A DNA stretch of 64,000 nt from Cymbidium sinense (lineage: Eukaryota; Streptophyta; Magnoliopsida; Asparagales; Orchidaceae), in the NCBI GenBank assembly GCA_021442155.1, contig CM038225.1, positions 84,518,925-84,582,924 on the forward strand, written 5' to 3'. A program made the position numbers and the translations under genes. This document shows, one piece after another, positions 24,387-37,127 of the stretch. The notes below the pieces were generated by a model. That model was not told the origin of the DNA. It ran no database searches and saw only the letters and a program-made list of their open reading frames with translations. How positions within the stretch are numbered: the first letter of the stretch is position 1; the number at the start of each line of letters is the position of its first letter.

Positions 24387-26057
24387 CAAAAACCCTAAAC
24401 CCTAAACTAAAACATGAACTCTAACACTTAAACCTAAACACTAAATCCTAAACCCTAAACCCTAAACCCTAAACCTTAAAAACCCTAAAAACATAAACCC
24501 ACAAATCTTAAACCTAGACCTAAACCACAAACCCTATGCCACCAAAATTAACCTGCAAATCTGAAGCCACAAAAAACCTAAAATAAAAATAAATAAAATA
24601 AAATAAAACCCTAAACCCTAAACCCTAAACTTTAAACACTAAAAAGCTAAAAACCTAAATCTAAAATAAATAAAACCTAAAAAATAAATAAATAAATAAA
24701 CCTAAATGAAAATAAAATAAAAAATAAAATAAAATAAAAACCAAAACTAAAACTTAAACATAAACCTAAACTTAAACCTAAAAAGAAGATAAAATATAAA
24801 ATAATAACTAAACTCAAATAAAATAAATTAAAACTTAAATAAAACTAAAAAATAAAATACCTAAATAAAATAAACCTAAAATAATAAAATAAAATAAAAT
24901 ACATAAATAAAAAAAATAAACCTTAAAATAAAACATATAAATAAATTAAAAAAACTAAACCCTAAACTAAAAAAAAAACTAAACCTAAATTAAAAATAAA
25001 ATAAACATAAACCTAAACTAAAATAAACTAAACTATAAAAAAATAAAACCTAAACCTAAACCTAACATAAACTAAACCTAAATCCTAAATAAAATAAAAT
25101 AAACTAAAAATAAACCTAAACCTAAACTAAAAAAATAAAACCTAAAAGTAAACCTAAAATAAAAAACTAAAATCCTAAACTTAAAAAAAAATAAAATAAA
25201 CCTAAAAAAATAAATAATTAAACATAATCCTAAAAGAAAATAAAAATAAAACTAAACTAAAAAATAAACCTAAACCTAAAAAATTAACTAAAATTAAACA
25301 CCTAAACTAAAATAAATAAACATAAATTAAATAAACTAAGCTAAATAAAAATAAATCTAAATAAAAAAAAAAAATAAATTAAACTAAAATAAATAAAAAA
25401 TAAACTAAATAAACATTAACCTACTAGTTTAATTAATTTAAAAAAATTGAAAAATTAAAAAAATTAAAAAAAACCCTAACACTAAACTAACAACCCTAAA
25501 CCTTGACATGCTAAACCCTAAACCATAAACCATAAACCCTAAACACTAAACCCTAAACCCAAAATAAACCCAAACCCTAAAACCCTAAACCCTAAACCCT
25601 AAACCTAAACCTAAACCAAACTTACAACTCAACTCAAAATCCTAAACCATAAACATTAAATCCTAAATCCTAAAAACCTAAAAACCTAAACCTAAACTAA
25701 ATAAAACCTAAAAATAAAATAAAATAAATATAAAAACCTAAACCTAAATAAAATAAAATAAAATAAAATAAAAAAATAAAACTTAAACCTAAGCCTAAAC
25801 ATAAAACTAAAAATAAACTAAAATAAAATAAATAAAACCCTAAACTAAATGAAAAATAAAATAAACCTAAGAATAAAACCTAAATATAATAAAAGCTAAA
25901 CATAAAAAAAACTTAAAATAAAATAAATAAAAACCTAAACCCTAAAAATAAACCTAAAAATAAAAGTTTAAAAATAAAACCTAAACTCTAAACTAAAAAA
26001 AAAACTAAACCTAAAATAAAAATAAAATAAAGAAAATAAAATAAACCTAAACCTAAG
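24387..26057 (+). repeat. Telomere-like satellite block 2
   Basis: CCCTAAA islands at about 24395-24490, 24605-24640 and 25480-25620 alternate with AAATAAA/CCTAAA DNA. The landmark TACTAGTTTAATTAATTT before an A-run is at about 25423. The monomer phrase (CCCTAAACTAAAAAAAAA then ACTAAACC) appears near 24959 and 25983, about 1.03 kb apart. The block ends abruptly at CCTAAG/ATCAGATG, where LTR-type sequence begins. Confidence 0.88.
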
Positions 26058-28060
26058 ATCAGATGATCACGATCAGATCCCATAGTTCAAAAGGAAATAG
26101 AGGGGGGATTCTACGCGATTTGAGCATGTCCATTCATTCCAATCATGTAAAATGGATGGCACCTGATCCATCTTTCTGCGATGAGCGGAATACATATGAA
26201 CTCAAATACCTTCACGAGCTGGATCGATTCCAAACTAAACCCACACCTTCATGCGAAGGATTCACAAGGGTCCAATGGCTAGGATGGGTTCAAATACAAA
26301 TTTTCTTCAAAAAGGAGCAATACATTTTCATTCAAGGATCAGTTTTGAGAAATTACCTCACCAGAGCTTGTGATGGGCATTTCCAACGATTGAGGTAGCT
26401 TTGTTTGGTAGAAAAGGAGCTCGGATCAGCCGCACAACTTTAATTTGAGGTGGTTTACTTTATGGACCAAGCTCCTCCCTTTTGACAATCAATCTTGATT
26501 GAAGTATGGCTTCCGGTGGTCTAGAATCTTGGGAAATGGTTTATCATTGCTCGACTAGGTGTTGTGATGGTGTGGGTAAGTTTAAATGAGGTTTAGTTGA
26601 GTGGGGGAGGAGTTTGAATCCAAGGAAAGATCCCTATTTTAGTTGCACACAAGAATGGAGAATTCTAATTATGGAGGTGAGAGTCTTTAGGTAGGCTCTA
26701 AGGAGTTTCAAAATGCTTAGAAACTCTAGTGTGGTGTAAGAATTCGCTCTAATTGAGGGAGTAAACCCAAAATTATGTGTGATGAATGGATGAGATCCGT
26801 CCGTAAAACTATGCTAATTCACCACCATCAAGGTGTCGAAGGGGTCACCGTCAGCTCCATGTGGCTCACCAGGAGTGGAGGAAGCTATGGTAGGGACCTC
26901 AAGGTAAGAATTAGGGAGATTGGGTTGGCTTGGTTCTTCCTTTTGCACATGGGGTTTGACCATGAGTGAAGTGGCTTGGTTTGTTTCCCTTAGTCCATGG
27001 AAAGTGTTAAATTAGCTTACATTTGGCTAGGGTTTAGAATACCTTATGGAAATTGGATGGCTACCATGAGAGGAGAAAGTGGACTATGCCTCAATGGAAA
27101 GAATCCAATATAAATGGTGTGTCCAAGGCTAATCCCATTGGTGGGGTCCACTATGGATTTGGCTGATTTGGGAGTGAACTAGGACTAGTTTGGGTCGGTT
27201 TGCCAACTCTAGGATCCCATGGGTTGGTTTTGGGTGATTTGGCTTCATTTGGTCAAAATGAGTTCATTTGGGTTAGGTTAGGTTGGGTTGACCAATTATT
27301 CAAATTATATCAAACGAAGACTTGGGTTAGATTTAAATGATGATCTTAAGAGTTTTTTATTAAGTGGTTTTGATTAATTTGGCTTAGGTCATTTTTGGCT
27401 CATTTGGATTCAAATAGGTCAAATGGGCTATTAACCAATTTGAACAATTTGACAAAATTGGGTTGGGTTAGGTGTTGGTTCATGTTCAATTGGCTAATAG
27501 AAAATGATTGTAGGCTTTGGTTTAGTTTGACCTTTTAGGTCAATTTTGGCTAGGTTGGGTCAAGTTGACCAATTGGTCAAATTGGACTCAATCATAGCTT
27601 TGGTCAAGTTCAATCAGTGATTTTAAATGAACTTGAGCCATTGGTTGTAATCAATTTTGATCAAAATAATGATTTGACTCATTTTTGGATTTTTAGGCCA
27701 ATTTGGATCAACTTAAGTCAAATGACCAATTGGACTTGGTTTGGCTCAATTGAAGGTTCGATCATGCTCAATCATTGATTCGGCATTCATTCGAATTAAG
27801 ATTTTCAAATAATTTGGTATATGGTAGGTTTTGGCTAGTTTGTGTTTAATTTGGGCTAAAGGTTGACTTGGACAAAGGACCAAGTTGACTTGGTTTGACC
27901 AATTCAAGGCGGAGATAATCACCCTAGGATGTTTATCATGATATGAGGTTTGGATGGGCTTAGTTCAATTGAATTTGGGTTGGATTAGAACTTGGCTAAA
28001 AAAGGGTCCTTAGGTCACTTTGGGTCAGGTAGACCTAAATGGGTCAATTAGTTTTGTTTA
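26058..28060 (-). mobile_element. Second LTR segment (by homology to 2700-4600), truncated by satellite
   Basis: The reverse complement of 26090-26400 matches 4270-4600 (AGCTCTGGTGAGG, CTGATCC, TTTTTGAAGAAAA, GAAGGTGTGGG). Minus-strand words in 27200-28060 such as CCAATTTGACCAATTGG match the 2700-3300 area. Open frames (26063-26398 and 26775-26969) show no family resemblance and are most likely chance. The end joins telomere-like DNA at 26058. Confidence 0.55.
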
Positions 28061-29637
28061 GAGTATCATCATTTAAAAAGGTTTGTCTAACTCTATCCTC
28101 AATAGATCAATATACCTCATGACCTATTCATTTAGAGTATCATCATTTAAAAGAGAACCATCTAGGGTAGATGTTGTGTTATTTGAAAGTCAAATTTTGA
28201 CTAGCATTCTTTTATAGCACATATAAGGTTAAAGGTAATCTCAACTTGCACTGGACTCTTTGACCACCATACTTAACATTAAGATAATGTCAAATAGGTC
28301 ATAAGACATTGCAAAGGATTCTCCTTTGATTCATTTTGTATTGAAAGCATATAATACCTTAGTTTTGAAAAAAATAAGGCATTTTCATTCAATTGGGACA
28401 AAGTCCTAAGTGATTTTCTATCAACTTTCCAAACATAGGATTTCATACTTTCACTCTAAATAGATATACCACCCTTAGGATCCTAAGTCATGATTTCTTT
28501 AGAAGGATTAACTTCTTCATTTATTTTATTTTCTTGATTTAACCTTAAAATTACTTAAAGCTAATCATGGAATATCATTTCATTCAATGGAGAAAACTCC
28601 CATTAAGAAAGTGGATTTAAATTTGATTATTTCAACTTTATCAAGAGAATCATAATTCTCTTTGCTACCTCTCTTTTCTTCTATTGATTAGAAGCAAAAG
28701 TGAATCTTGTCACTTTAATTTTGTTTATGTCATATCATCTCCCTCTTTTGACTCTATCCCACACTCTTAAGAATTTAAGATTTTGGAAAGGTCTAAAAGA
28801 AGGTTACCACCAACTCACTCATTAGGATTGGCCAATCAACTTGAGTAGTTGGTTTTCCAATATTCTAGTGGACTTGTGGAAACTAAGATTAAAGATGATT
28901 TGCATTCATGTATAATTTTCTTCTATATGAATAGGAGATTTTCATTGAGTTCCTTATCAACCTCTACCTAAGGTCAATAAGGCATTCTCTTTTTGGGATG
29001 ATTTTGTTTTTATTCTTCTTTTATAAATGCTATTCAAACTTCAATCATGGTCAGAAAAGGGGAAATAGGTACAACTATGCCTCCTTTTGATTTAGATATC
29101 CTCACTATTTGAAGGAACTCCTTTATCTCAATTTATATCCTTAGGTGTTTTAACACATTTTGAATGCAGTAGAACAAGTGTTCATTCAAGGACCCTGTCC
29201 TGATTCACTCTAGCTCTAGTACAAAGCCAAAGTAAGATCAAGGATAAGTTTAATTTTGAGACTTTATTTTTGAAGATTTGCTTTTTAAATCTTGATGTAC
29301 TTTTCATACTTTTTTAAATTTAATATCTCTTTTCCATATTGGAATGGTTTCAAATCCATCTCAACCAAATTTAGTTCATAATAGAGATGTCTTGATTTTT
29401 ATTAATTTTTCTCACCTCTCATTTTATTTTGGGATTTGGTTCTAGGACCCAATCGTTTAACTATGACAAATGAAGAGTTCTAGAACCTCTATTCAAGATG
29501 TTGGATAGGCTCAACCAAGATTGAAATGGGGAGGTATCCAACGGAAAGAAAGGTAGTCCTGATCAATGAGTGGCACTAGTACACTGTCGATATATAGAAA
29601 TAACCACCTATTCCTAAAGATGGAGAGAGGAACGATT
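28061..29637 (-). mobile_element. Internal non-coding region of the LTR element
   Basis: AT-rich sequence downstream (minus sense) of the primer binding site, without recognisable gag or pol. A short direct repeat TTTAGAGTATCATCATTTAAAA occurs at about 28070 and 28132. No RNA structure is apparent by eye. Confidence 0.5.
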
Positions 29638-29654
29638 CCCCAGTGAAGTCGCCA
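29638..29654 (-). promoter_or_regulatory. Primer binding site, Tat/Ogre-like
   Basis: The minus strand reads TGGCGACTTCACTGGGG. It closely resembles the TGGCGACTCxxCTGGGGA-type primer binding site of Tat/Ogre elements, which pairs with a tRNA-Arg 3' end (family knowledge, not checked here). It lies 8 bp after an LTR end of form CCAACA, the expected arrangement for a 5' LTR on the minus strand. Confidence 0.7.
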
Positions 29655-29662
29655 GAAAAATA

Positions 29663-32600
29663 TGTTGGTTATTGTTTCTCTAGAATAGAGAAAAGAAATG
29701 ACACCACATAGAGTTTAGAAATATTTTATTTACATGATCAAATATGACATTAAGGAATAAGCATATATTGAAAGATAAACATGCTTCTTGTAATGGATTC
29801 AATCATTTAAATAAAAGACTCCTAGACAAATGGGCCTTTCATAGAGTATCTTCCTTGAGCTACATGGAAAAGTAGAGCGGTCTATTTTATCCTGGGATCA
29901 TGGTTCCCTAAAGGCAAGCCTCTATAGTTAATTACATCTTAGGAAGGGTCTCTTCCTAAGAATACTCTCGATTAAAGAAATAAGTGATTATTCCTAAAGA
30001 CTACTAAGGTAGCTTTCAAAGGAATGATTCTTGAGAAATTCAATTGGGAGACGTCCAAATTGGAGAGAGTTATTTTTAAGAGTCAAATGGAAAAGAGTAG
30101 GAAATGTTTATTGATACTGGGATGCCCAGTAGACATTTCATCTATTCTATGATTGGGCCTCAAATTTGGGATTTAATTTTATAATTCAAGTTATCATTTT
30201 CTTAAAAATCTAGGGCTTAGATTCTAGCAGCACAAGACTGCAGAAGTTCCTAGGGTAGAAGACTTATTCCTAAAGGATGCTTCAGAACCTAGTCTACAAC
30301 TGCTTCTGACACATGTCAGATGCTCAACCTAGTTCTATCCTTAGGAATCATTGGCCATTCTCCTCACTTGAAGGATCTAACCTATCACGACTCTTACGGA
30401 CTTACAACCTGCCTAGAGAAGGCAGCCAACTAACACCACCTAAGAAAATTTTAAAATCATGAGGCTAAGTCATATGAATGCAAGATGGTTGCTTTATTGC
30501 AATTTTAGGAAAGAAATCTATGAACTTAGACTTACTCCCTATTTCTTAAGATCATGTAGGGTACGAAGATGCACCTAACTAATGCACATTTTTCAAATTT
30601 TAATAAATTTTGACTCAAGGTTAATTTTAAGCCATAGGAATGCAATTTATGCCTAATGCATGTAATTAGAAAAGATTATGTGATTTAATTTATTTGATTT
30701 ATTTTATTTAATTTAGTTACAAAGATGCACCTAACTAATGCACATTTTTCCCTAAATTGCTTTATTTGATTTAATTTATTTGATTTATTTCATTTTGAAT
30801 TAAGTTGTATGGATTTCATTTGATTTGGCTTATGTTATTTTAAGGAGTTTGATTTTATTCAATTTAACTTAAGTTATTAAATTAGAATTTGTAAGCTTAA
30901 GGTATAAGTTCATTTAGTATAAATTAATACCTTAGGTTTGTTCATAGATTATTTGTAACCTAATTTAATTAACCTAGGTTTTAAGTTCATTATCTAAATT
31001 CATTAAAAATTAATGATTTCATTAAACTTAACTTAAGTTGTTTAATTATGTTTGAATTTCATTAAGTATTGATTTTCTTAAAATTATGATATTTGATTAA
31101 ATTCTTTGACTTAGGAAGTTTTGATGAATTACCTTAAATATTTCGGATGTTTATTTCAGATTAGTTCAATTTATTTATTGATTCAATGAATTAATGATTC
31201 TTCTTAATTATTATTTAGTTCATATTGACCTAGAGATTTGGAAAATCAAGAATTCCAAATTTATAGACCAATTGGGTTTGAGATATTTATGGCAAGTGGG
31301 GTTACATGACAGTTTATGTTTCTAAAGTTTCTACTTGATTAGAGATTAGTAGGGTGTAATTAAGGTTTTAATTATTTCATTAAAACTTAACTTAAGCCTA
31401 ATTTATTAAGATTCATTGAGGGATTTTATTTTTTATTTATTCGTCACTGAAATACCTTTCCAATGAGGGTTTATTTAAAATTTTAGATTAACTGGTTGAT
31501 TTATTATGTTTTAATTAAATTCAGGTTATTTAATTTAATTATTTAATTCTTTTAATTACCTAATTGAGTTAATTAGTGATCTATTAGGTTCATACAGATT
31601 TGTTTAGGTTTAATTAATATTGTAATATTCATGAAAATTCATTATGTTGATTTACAGATATTAGATTAAAGTTTTCTAATTATTTCATTAAAGGGTAATT
31701 AGTTTAATTTATTTAATGTTTAAACACATGAAATTATAGTTTCCCTTGAATTCAGAGAATTAAATCCCAAAAGATTTACTTATGATATTTTTTAAGCTTA
31801 ATTTCATTTCCCCAAAGTTTAAAATTAATTGGATTATTAATTTGAGAGTAATTAGTGTTTAATGTTTTTCAATTAAACCTAAATTAAGGTAAAATTACCC
31901 AATAAAACTTTGGGATTTTAATTTCTATGGATTCCTCTCATCAAGATGAATCCATAGAGCTCTTATTTATAATTTTCTAATTTTTTTTGATTTTATATAA
32001 TTTCTTGAATTTTTTGGATTTTAATTAACATTTATTAACAAATCTTAACAATTTTTTTAAGAGAGAGGGACCCACGTGGCAGAGTTGAAATGAGCGAGAT
32101 TGCTTACAGAACGTCTGATCATCAGATGGTCCATACTGATCCCATGGTCCCACAGGATCAGACCGTGTGTCACATGGCGCGCGGACTGCGTGTCACGCGT
32201 GGGACGATCCATGTGTCGCATGAGTTAAAAATGCAGGCGATCCTGGATCATCCGATCGTGTATCAAACGGTTGGATTGACCAGTGATCCTTAAGGGATTT
32301 AAATCAAATCGTGCACCTAGATCTAGACCATCTGATCTAAATAGAAGGATCGGACGGTCTAGAGACCGACCAATCCAAATAGAAGGATCGGATGGTCCAG
32401 AGACCATCTTCTTCCCTAAACGGCGAACCTTAATCATCGTTGATGGTTTTTTGTCAACCGATGGTGATCAATGATGAATTATGCCTTGATTTCAATCCCA
32501 AAATGATCAGTGATCGAATTGGGATCAACTTATGTGGTTAGATCCATTTGGCATTCTGACTTTCTTTGAAAAGGCCCAAAACTGAAAGCTTAAAGAAAAT

Positions 32601-33628
32601 TGGGGTGGATGTCAATGGAACATTTTGATCTCGGATGATGAGGTTGATTCCATAAGCTTTAGATCGATGCAACAAACTTGTGGTCAGCATTTGATGGCTT
32701 ATCTCCACATGGTTTGCTCATTTGACTGAGCTCCCTAGCATAGATCTTGGCCTTGATGGTTCCCGGCCTTCCCTGTGCCAAATGATTCGAGTATGGGCTC
32801 GATTTGGATCGCCTCGAGCCCTAGAACGTGTATGTGTCTTCAATTTGGGATGAAATCTTCTCCTTTGTATTTCACCATTAAAGGGTGCTCAGTTTTAGCA
32901 TGAACAGTGCTTTGTTAGTGACAAGGTGGCCAGAGAAAGGTGTTGAACTTCCTCTCTTGGTCTTGTGAACATAATTGAATGTTCACTTCAGAGGGAAGCA
33001 GCTTCCTTGCATGTTTTCTATGCATGGTCGAGTACCTTTTACTCCTCTTCCTGTTCTCTTCCTTTTTCTTCTTCCCTTGGAGAATCCAAATCCTTGTTGG
33101 CTTTTCCTTGCTTGATTGCCTCCTTCACTTGAAGGCTGCCATCTTTTAAGAGGTGGCTTTTGTCTTGAAGGAGATGGAAGAGATGGAAGAAGAAGGAAAT
33201 TAGCATTTCTCTTCCCATTTTCTCCCCATTTTTTATTTTATGATTATGGAATCACATATCCCTAGACTAATGTGTCTTGCCCATTTTGAGTTTTCATTTG
33301 GAGTACATTTGATTTGGGTTGGAGTTTGAGTCCAAATCAAGTGCATTGATTTTACCTTGATCCAATTCAAAATCAACTCAAGGGTATTTTGAAATTAAAT
33401 GTAATTTAACTTTTAATCATCTTGGATTGATGATTGATTGTTGATTTGATTAATTGATTTTGAATTTGAATGCTTGAGTCGATCCTACCTAAGACAAATA
33501 GGCTATATCCAACCCAAGGTAAATTCCCTAAGTCACTAGGCATAGTGTCCTAAAAATTGAATTAGGAGAATCCTATTTGAAATTAAGATCTCCCATTTTC
33601 TAAATTAACCTTATCCAAAATGAGGTCA
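29663..33628 (-). mobile_element. 5' LTR of the minus-sense element
   Basis: About 4 kb, ending (minus sense) in CCAACA just before the primer binding site. Reverse complement of 29920-29985 matches 8790-8870 of the left block. A GC-richer stretch at 32050-32470 stands out in AT-rich surroundings and may be the promoter portion. The 5' terminus of the LTR is not visible, as it is cut at the LINE-2 junction near 33628. Confidence 0.55.
32330..32410 (+). repeat. Two tandem copies of a ~37 bp repeat with an interrupted palindrome
   Basis: AAATAGAAGGATCGG(A)CGGTCTAGAGACC recurs as AAATAGAAGGATCGGATGGTCCAGAGACC. Each copy includes GGTCT/AGACC-type arms. It sits in the GC-richer part of the LTR, a place where LTR regulatory sequences are often found; that role is inferred. 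Confidence 0.65.
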
Positions 33629-34420
33629 GCGTATTCTATCTCCCACCTTAATTTTGCTGATGATTTCATTATCTTTTACAGTGCTTCCATTCACCACATT
33701 AAAAACATTAAGAACTTCTTAAATAAATTTGGGAAGGAAAGTGGTCTTTCTATTAATGATGGAAAAAGCTATTTTATTCCTTCCTCTAAAATTTCTAGTA
33801 ACAAAACCAATCAAATCTTGAGAATCACTAATTTTAAGCAACAATAACTTCCAATTAAATACCTTGTGTTCCTCTTTATAAAGGTCAAAAAAGATCACAT
33901 CTCTTTGATGAGTTTATCCAAAAATTACAAATAAAATTTTTGTTTAATTTCATTTACTCTCATTTGGTAGTAGACTCACTTTGCTTAAGAGTACCATTAA
34001 ATCCATGCCTTTATATCTTATCCAAACTATTGTTCCTACTAATTCTACCTTAAGCAGATTTGAGTGTCTCCTTAATAAATTCTTCCGAGGATCAAACAAC
34101 TCTACTAAAAGGATGCATTGGACTTCTTGGTATAAAAGTTGTGGCACCCTTGCAGAAGGAGGACTTGGTTCTAAGCCAATCTGTGAAGGTATTATTGCAT
34201 TCTCTCATAAAATTTGGTGGAACGTTAGGTGCAATAATAGTCTTTGGGCTAAATTCATGACTGCCAAGTACTGCTAGGGTAAGCATCCTCTCATTTATCC
34301 TTATAAGGTGGGTGATTCTCATGTATGGAAAAGTTTTTGTTGCATCAAATGGGAAGCTGAATCCCTCATTTCTTGGTGGGTTAACTCTTGATCTTCTTTC
34401 TTTTAGCAAGACAACTAGTG
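33629..34420 (+). pseudogene. LINE-2 reverse transcriptase, C-terminal part
   Basis: ISHLNFADDFIIFYSAS carries a FADD version of the catalytic YADD, followed by FLNKFGKESGLSINDGKS. After frame slips come STIKSMPLYLIQTIVPTN and LNKFFRGSNNSTKRMHW, then GGLGSKPICEGIIAFS. This wording matches the thumb and connection part of plant LINE RTs and aligns with LINE-1 19900-20590. It lacks palm motifs upstream of YADD, so it cannot function. Confidence 0.85.
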
Positions 34421-35214
34421 GCTAGTCCATTGATGACTTATTTTCTACTCACTCCTTGCTATTAAAGTGAACTCTTTGGTGAATAATAAATGGAATGATA
34501 GTAAGCTTACGATTATATTCCTCTCTTTTAGATAAACTTACTAGCATCCCTATCATTTCTTATCATCGATCAAATTCTTTTAAGTCTCAAAATGGTGATT
34601 TTAACCTTAAAGATGTTTGCATTCATATTAGAGAATCTCATGGTTTCTCTAACATCTTTTTTAAACTTTGGAATAACACTATCCCTATTTCTTATTCTAT
34701 CATAAGTTGGAGAATTATGATAATTTTTTCCCTGTTGACTCTTTGATGTGGGGTAAAGGCTTTCATTTACCTTCAAAATGCTATTGTTATTTTCACATTG
34801 AGAATGTGAACCATGTGTTTGTCAATGGCACAATTGCCTCCAAACTATGGGTTTGGTATGATGTGATTTTCAATATTGACCAATTTAATGGCTATTTATC
34901 CTTATATCAACTTCTTGATGTTTATTTTCAAAATACTGTTAAAGGTCCCATTAAAGTGATAACTGGCATCACTCTTATATGGTTCATATGGATGGAAAGA
35001 AATGATGCCAAACATCGTGGGATTCCTATGAACCACAAAAGGATTATTGCTAGAATTAAAGATAAAGTTTGTGTTTTATTTAATGCGACTTTAATTAGCA
35101 ACAATCAATTTAAAGGCTATAAATTGTGGCCAACAAAGGGCCTTAGCTTGCCTAAGTTTTCCAAGCGGAAGATAAGATTGTCTTTTGGATAAAGCCTCAT
35201 AACAATATTATCAA
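34421..35214 (+). pseudogene. LINE-2 zf-RVT region and linker to RNase H
   Basis: Frames carry NGDFNLKDVCIHIRESHG, WNNTIPISYSIISWRIM and FHLPSKCYCYFHIENVNHVFV, then TLIWFIWMERNDAKHRG and VLFNATLISNNQFKGYKLW. The last two are standard in plant LINEs between zf-RVT and RNase H (the W-xWxxRN-x-H segment). One frameshift near 34710 splits the region into two overlapping frames. Confidence 0.8.
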
Positions 35215-35609
35215 AATTAATATTGATGGCTCCATTTCTCAAAATATTTTTTTTTTTTGTGGTGGCATTTTCAAACTTTAAAGGTAATGTTATTTGTTCC
35301 TTTGCCTACCCACTTACAACATGTTTTGTTATCTTTCCTGAATTAATGGTTGTTAAGAAATCTATTGAGATTTGTTTACAAAAAGGTTGGTTCAATATCT
35401 GGATTGAGGTGGATGCACTTTTGCTGATTGATATGTTGACTTCCACTAAGGTGGGAAATACAGATTTATATTACCTCCTTAATCATACTAGAGCTCTGCT
35501 ATCTCAAGTTTGTTTTAAAAAAACTCATGTTTGGCGTGAAGGTAATGTGTGTGCTGATTACCTTGCTAATCTGGGTGTTAGATTAGATGACATAACATTC
35601 TTTGATTAG
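35215..35609 (+). pseudogene. LINE-2 RNase H domain
   Basis: INIDGSISQN, a T-run frameshift near 35250, then GNVICSFAYPLTTCFVIF, PELMVVKKSIEICLQKG, IEVDALLLIDM, YLLNHTRALLSQVC and WREGNVCADYLANLG. All catalytic positions (D of IDGS, E of PELM, D of EVDA, D of ADYLA) are still present, so this RNase H is better kept than in LINE-1. The T-run slip near the start breaks the frame. Confidence 0.87.
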
Positions 35610-37127
35610 CTTAATCTTCCTAAACATTTGCGTGGATTAGTAAATTTAGACAATCTTGGTTTACCCTATCTCGAGATTAGTCTCATTTTTATGCTTTTGG
35701 TCGTTAGCTTTGTCTTACTATGTTCAATCTTCTATTTTATTTTTTGTTGCTACTCGTTTTTTGATGCATTTCCAAACTATTATATGGTTATCCTATAATG
35801 GAGGCTCTCTTTCTTTAGCCTCATGTTTTCTTGTTAATTATCTAGCTACATGTTGGGTTCTATTGTATTTGCTTTTTCCCATGCTGAATGGGGTTGTGCC
35901 ACCTGTTTCGCTAACCTGCTAGTTTGTGCCGCCCCTTTTCCTAACATGTAGGGATAGATTGTGTATTTTGCTTTCCATCACTGCTATTTCATTGCACGAT
36001 TGGGATGGTTTCTTGCCTCCCTTTCCTGCTATCTATACTAATGTTGTTTGCTTAGCTGTTAGTCTATTTTCCCTTGATTTGAAGAATTTTAATGTTGTTA
36101 TTTTTTTTATTCTCACTTTGGTTCAATACAGTAATAGTATTGCCTACATTACCCTCTATCGAGTTCAATATTTGGTTTGCTATTTTGGGCTACTTGCTGA
36201 ATGGACTTTCGAGTTTTTATGTTCAGCAGGCTAACTATTACGCTTGGTTTTCTGACTGGTCTTTTCTTCTGTTGTTTGTTGTGTGGTTAACCTTATTACC
36301 TGTGCCTTTGCTATATGGCTTTATCTATTGGTTGAGTTTACACTTGGCCCTATTTGACATGTATAATTATTATTGTGATCATGCTATTAATAAGGTAGAT
36401 GTGGCCAAGATGTTTCATCTGGGTAGGGATGTTGTTGGTTGTGCATTCTCATGCTATGTTGGCATTAGTTGGCGATACTTATCTTATAAGGGATTGGTGT
36501 CATTCCTTTACCATTCGATTTATGTTGCCTTCTTTTCTATAGTGTATGTATATGTTTTGGTATCGACTACTAAGGATCATTTGACTTTCATCCAATGGCT
36601 ATTTTCCCCAGTTAGTAGGCTATGGCCTGGATGATTTCACTCATTTTTGGCTAGTAGTAGCACTTGTGATGTAACCCTTCCTTTGAAGTTTGGATGCTCA
36701 TGTTTACTTTGCCCCAATTTTGTGTGACTAAGCCTAAGCCTGTTTTCACACATTTCTCTATAATTCTCTCATTTTATTCTGATTTTACTTTCAATTTGAA
36801 TTCTATCACTTTAATTGTGCTAACTATATTTTCTAAATGTTTGCAGATTATGTGTTGTTTTCTTGTAGGTTCCTTCTTTAGTGGAGGCATAGGCTTCTCT
36901 CAACCTCAAGAGCTTTTGATGAAGGTGGTCCAATGGCTTCTCTTTTTGATCATTTTATATCTTTTGCTTTCCTCTCATTTTTGTTTTGTTTTCATTGTAT
37001 CTAGATAGGGGATTTACTCTATAGGCTAATTGTAGCTCTTTGAGCACTAATTCTTGAGTTTATCCCCTCTTAAGGACCTTCTAACCCCTTTTTTGTGCCA
37101 ATAAAATTCCCCTATATGGGGTTCCCT
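35610..37127 (+). other. LINE-2 3' untranslated region
   Basis: T-rich, about 1.5 kb, with chance hydrophobic frames of up to 180 codons. The last 500 bp match LINE-1 and LINE-3 (GTAGCACTTGTGATGTAACC, GAAGTTTGGATGCT, CCCCTCTTAAGGACCTT, CAATAAAATTCCCCT). The 180-codon frame (36092-36634) has no counterpart reading in the other copies and is not called a gene. Confidence 0.85.

Larger units (their letters stand above)
26058..33628 (-). mobile_element. Non-autonomous LTR retroelement block (Tat/Ogre- or LARD-like), minus sense
   Basis: Homologous to the left LTR-like block but inverted. Read on the minus strand it shows a long LTR (33628-29663) ending CCAACA, an 8-bp spacer, a primer binding site (29654-29638), about 1.6 kb of non-coding internal DNA, and what looks like the start of a second LTR (28060-26058). 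No gag, pol or integrase is visible, so it would depend on other elements. The lower boundary abuts satellite; the upper boundary abuts LINE-2 inside its RT domain. Boundaries of the second LTR are inferred from homology to 2700-4600, not from visible termini. Confidence 0.6.

Noticed and set aside
26063..26969. Frames of 111 and 64 codons at the start of the right LTR block, considered as small genes
   Set aside because: The DNA aligns with the left LTR-like block in reverse complement, where the frame is not kept; no domain is recognisable.
32090..32474. Three overlapping frames of 63-70 codons in the GC-richer LTR stretch
   Set aside because: They overlap on both strands, have no recognisable motif, and reflect lower stop density in GC-richer DNA.
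35656..37008. Hydrophobic frames of 88-180 codons in the LINE-2 3' region, resembling membrane proteins
   Set aside because: T-rich DNA encodes F, L, V and W. The frames are not shared with LINE-1 or LINE-3 3' regions and have no family signature.
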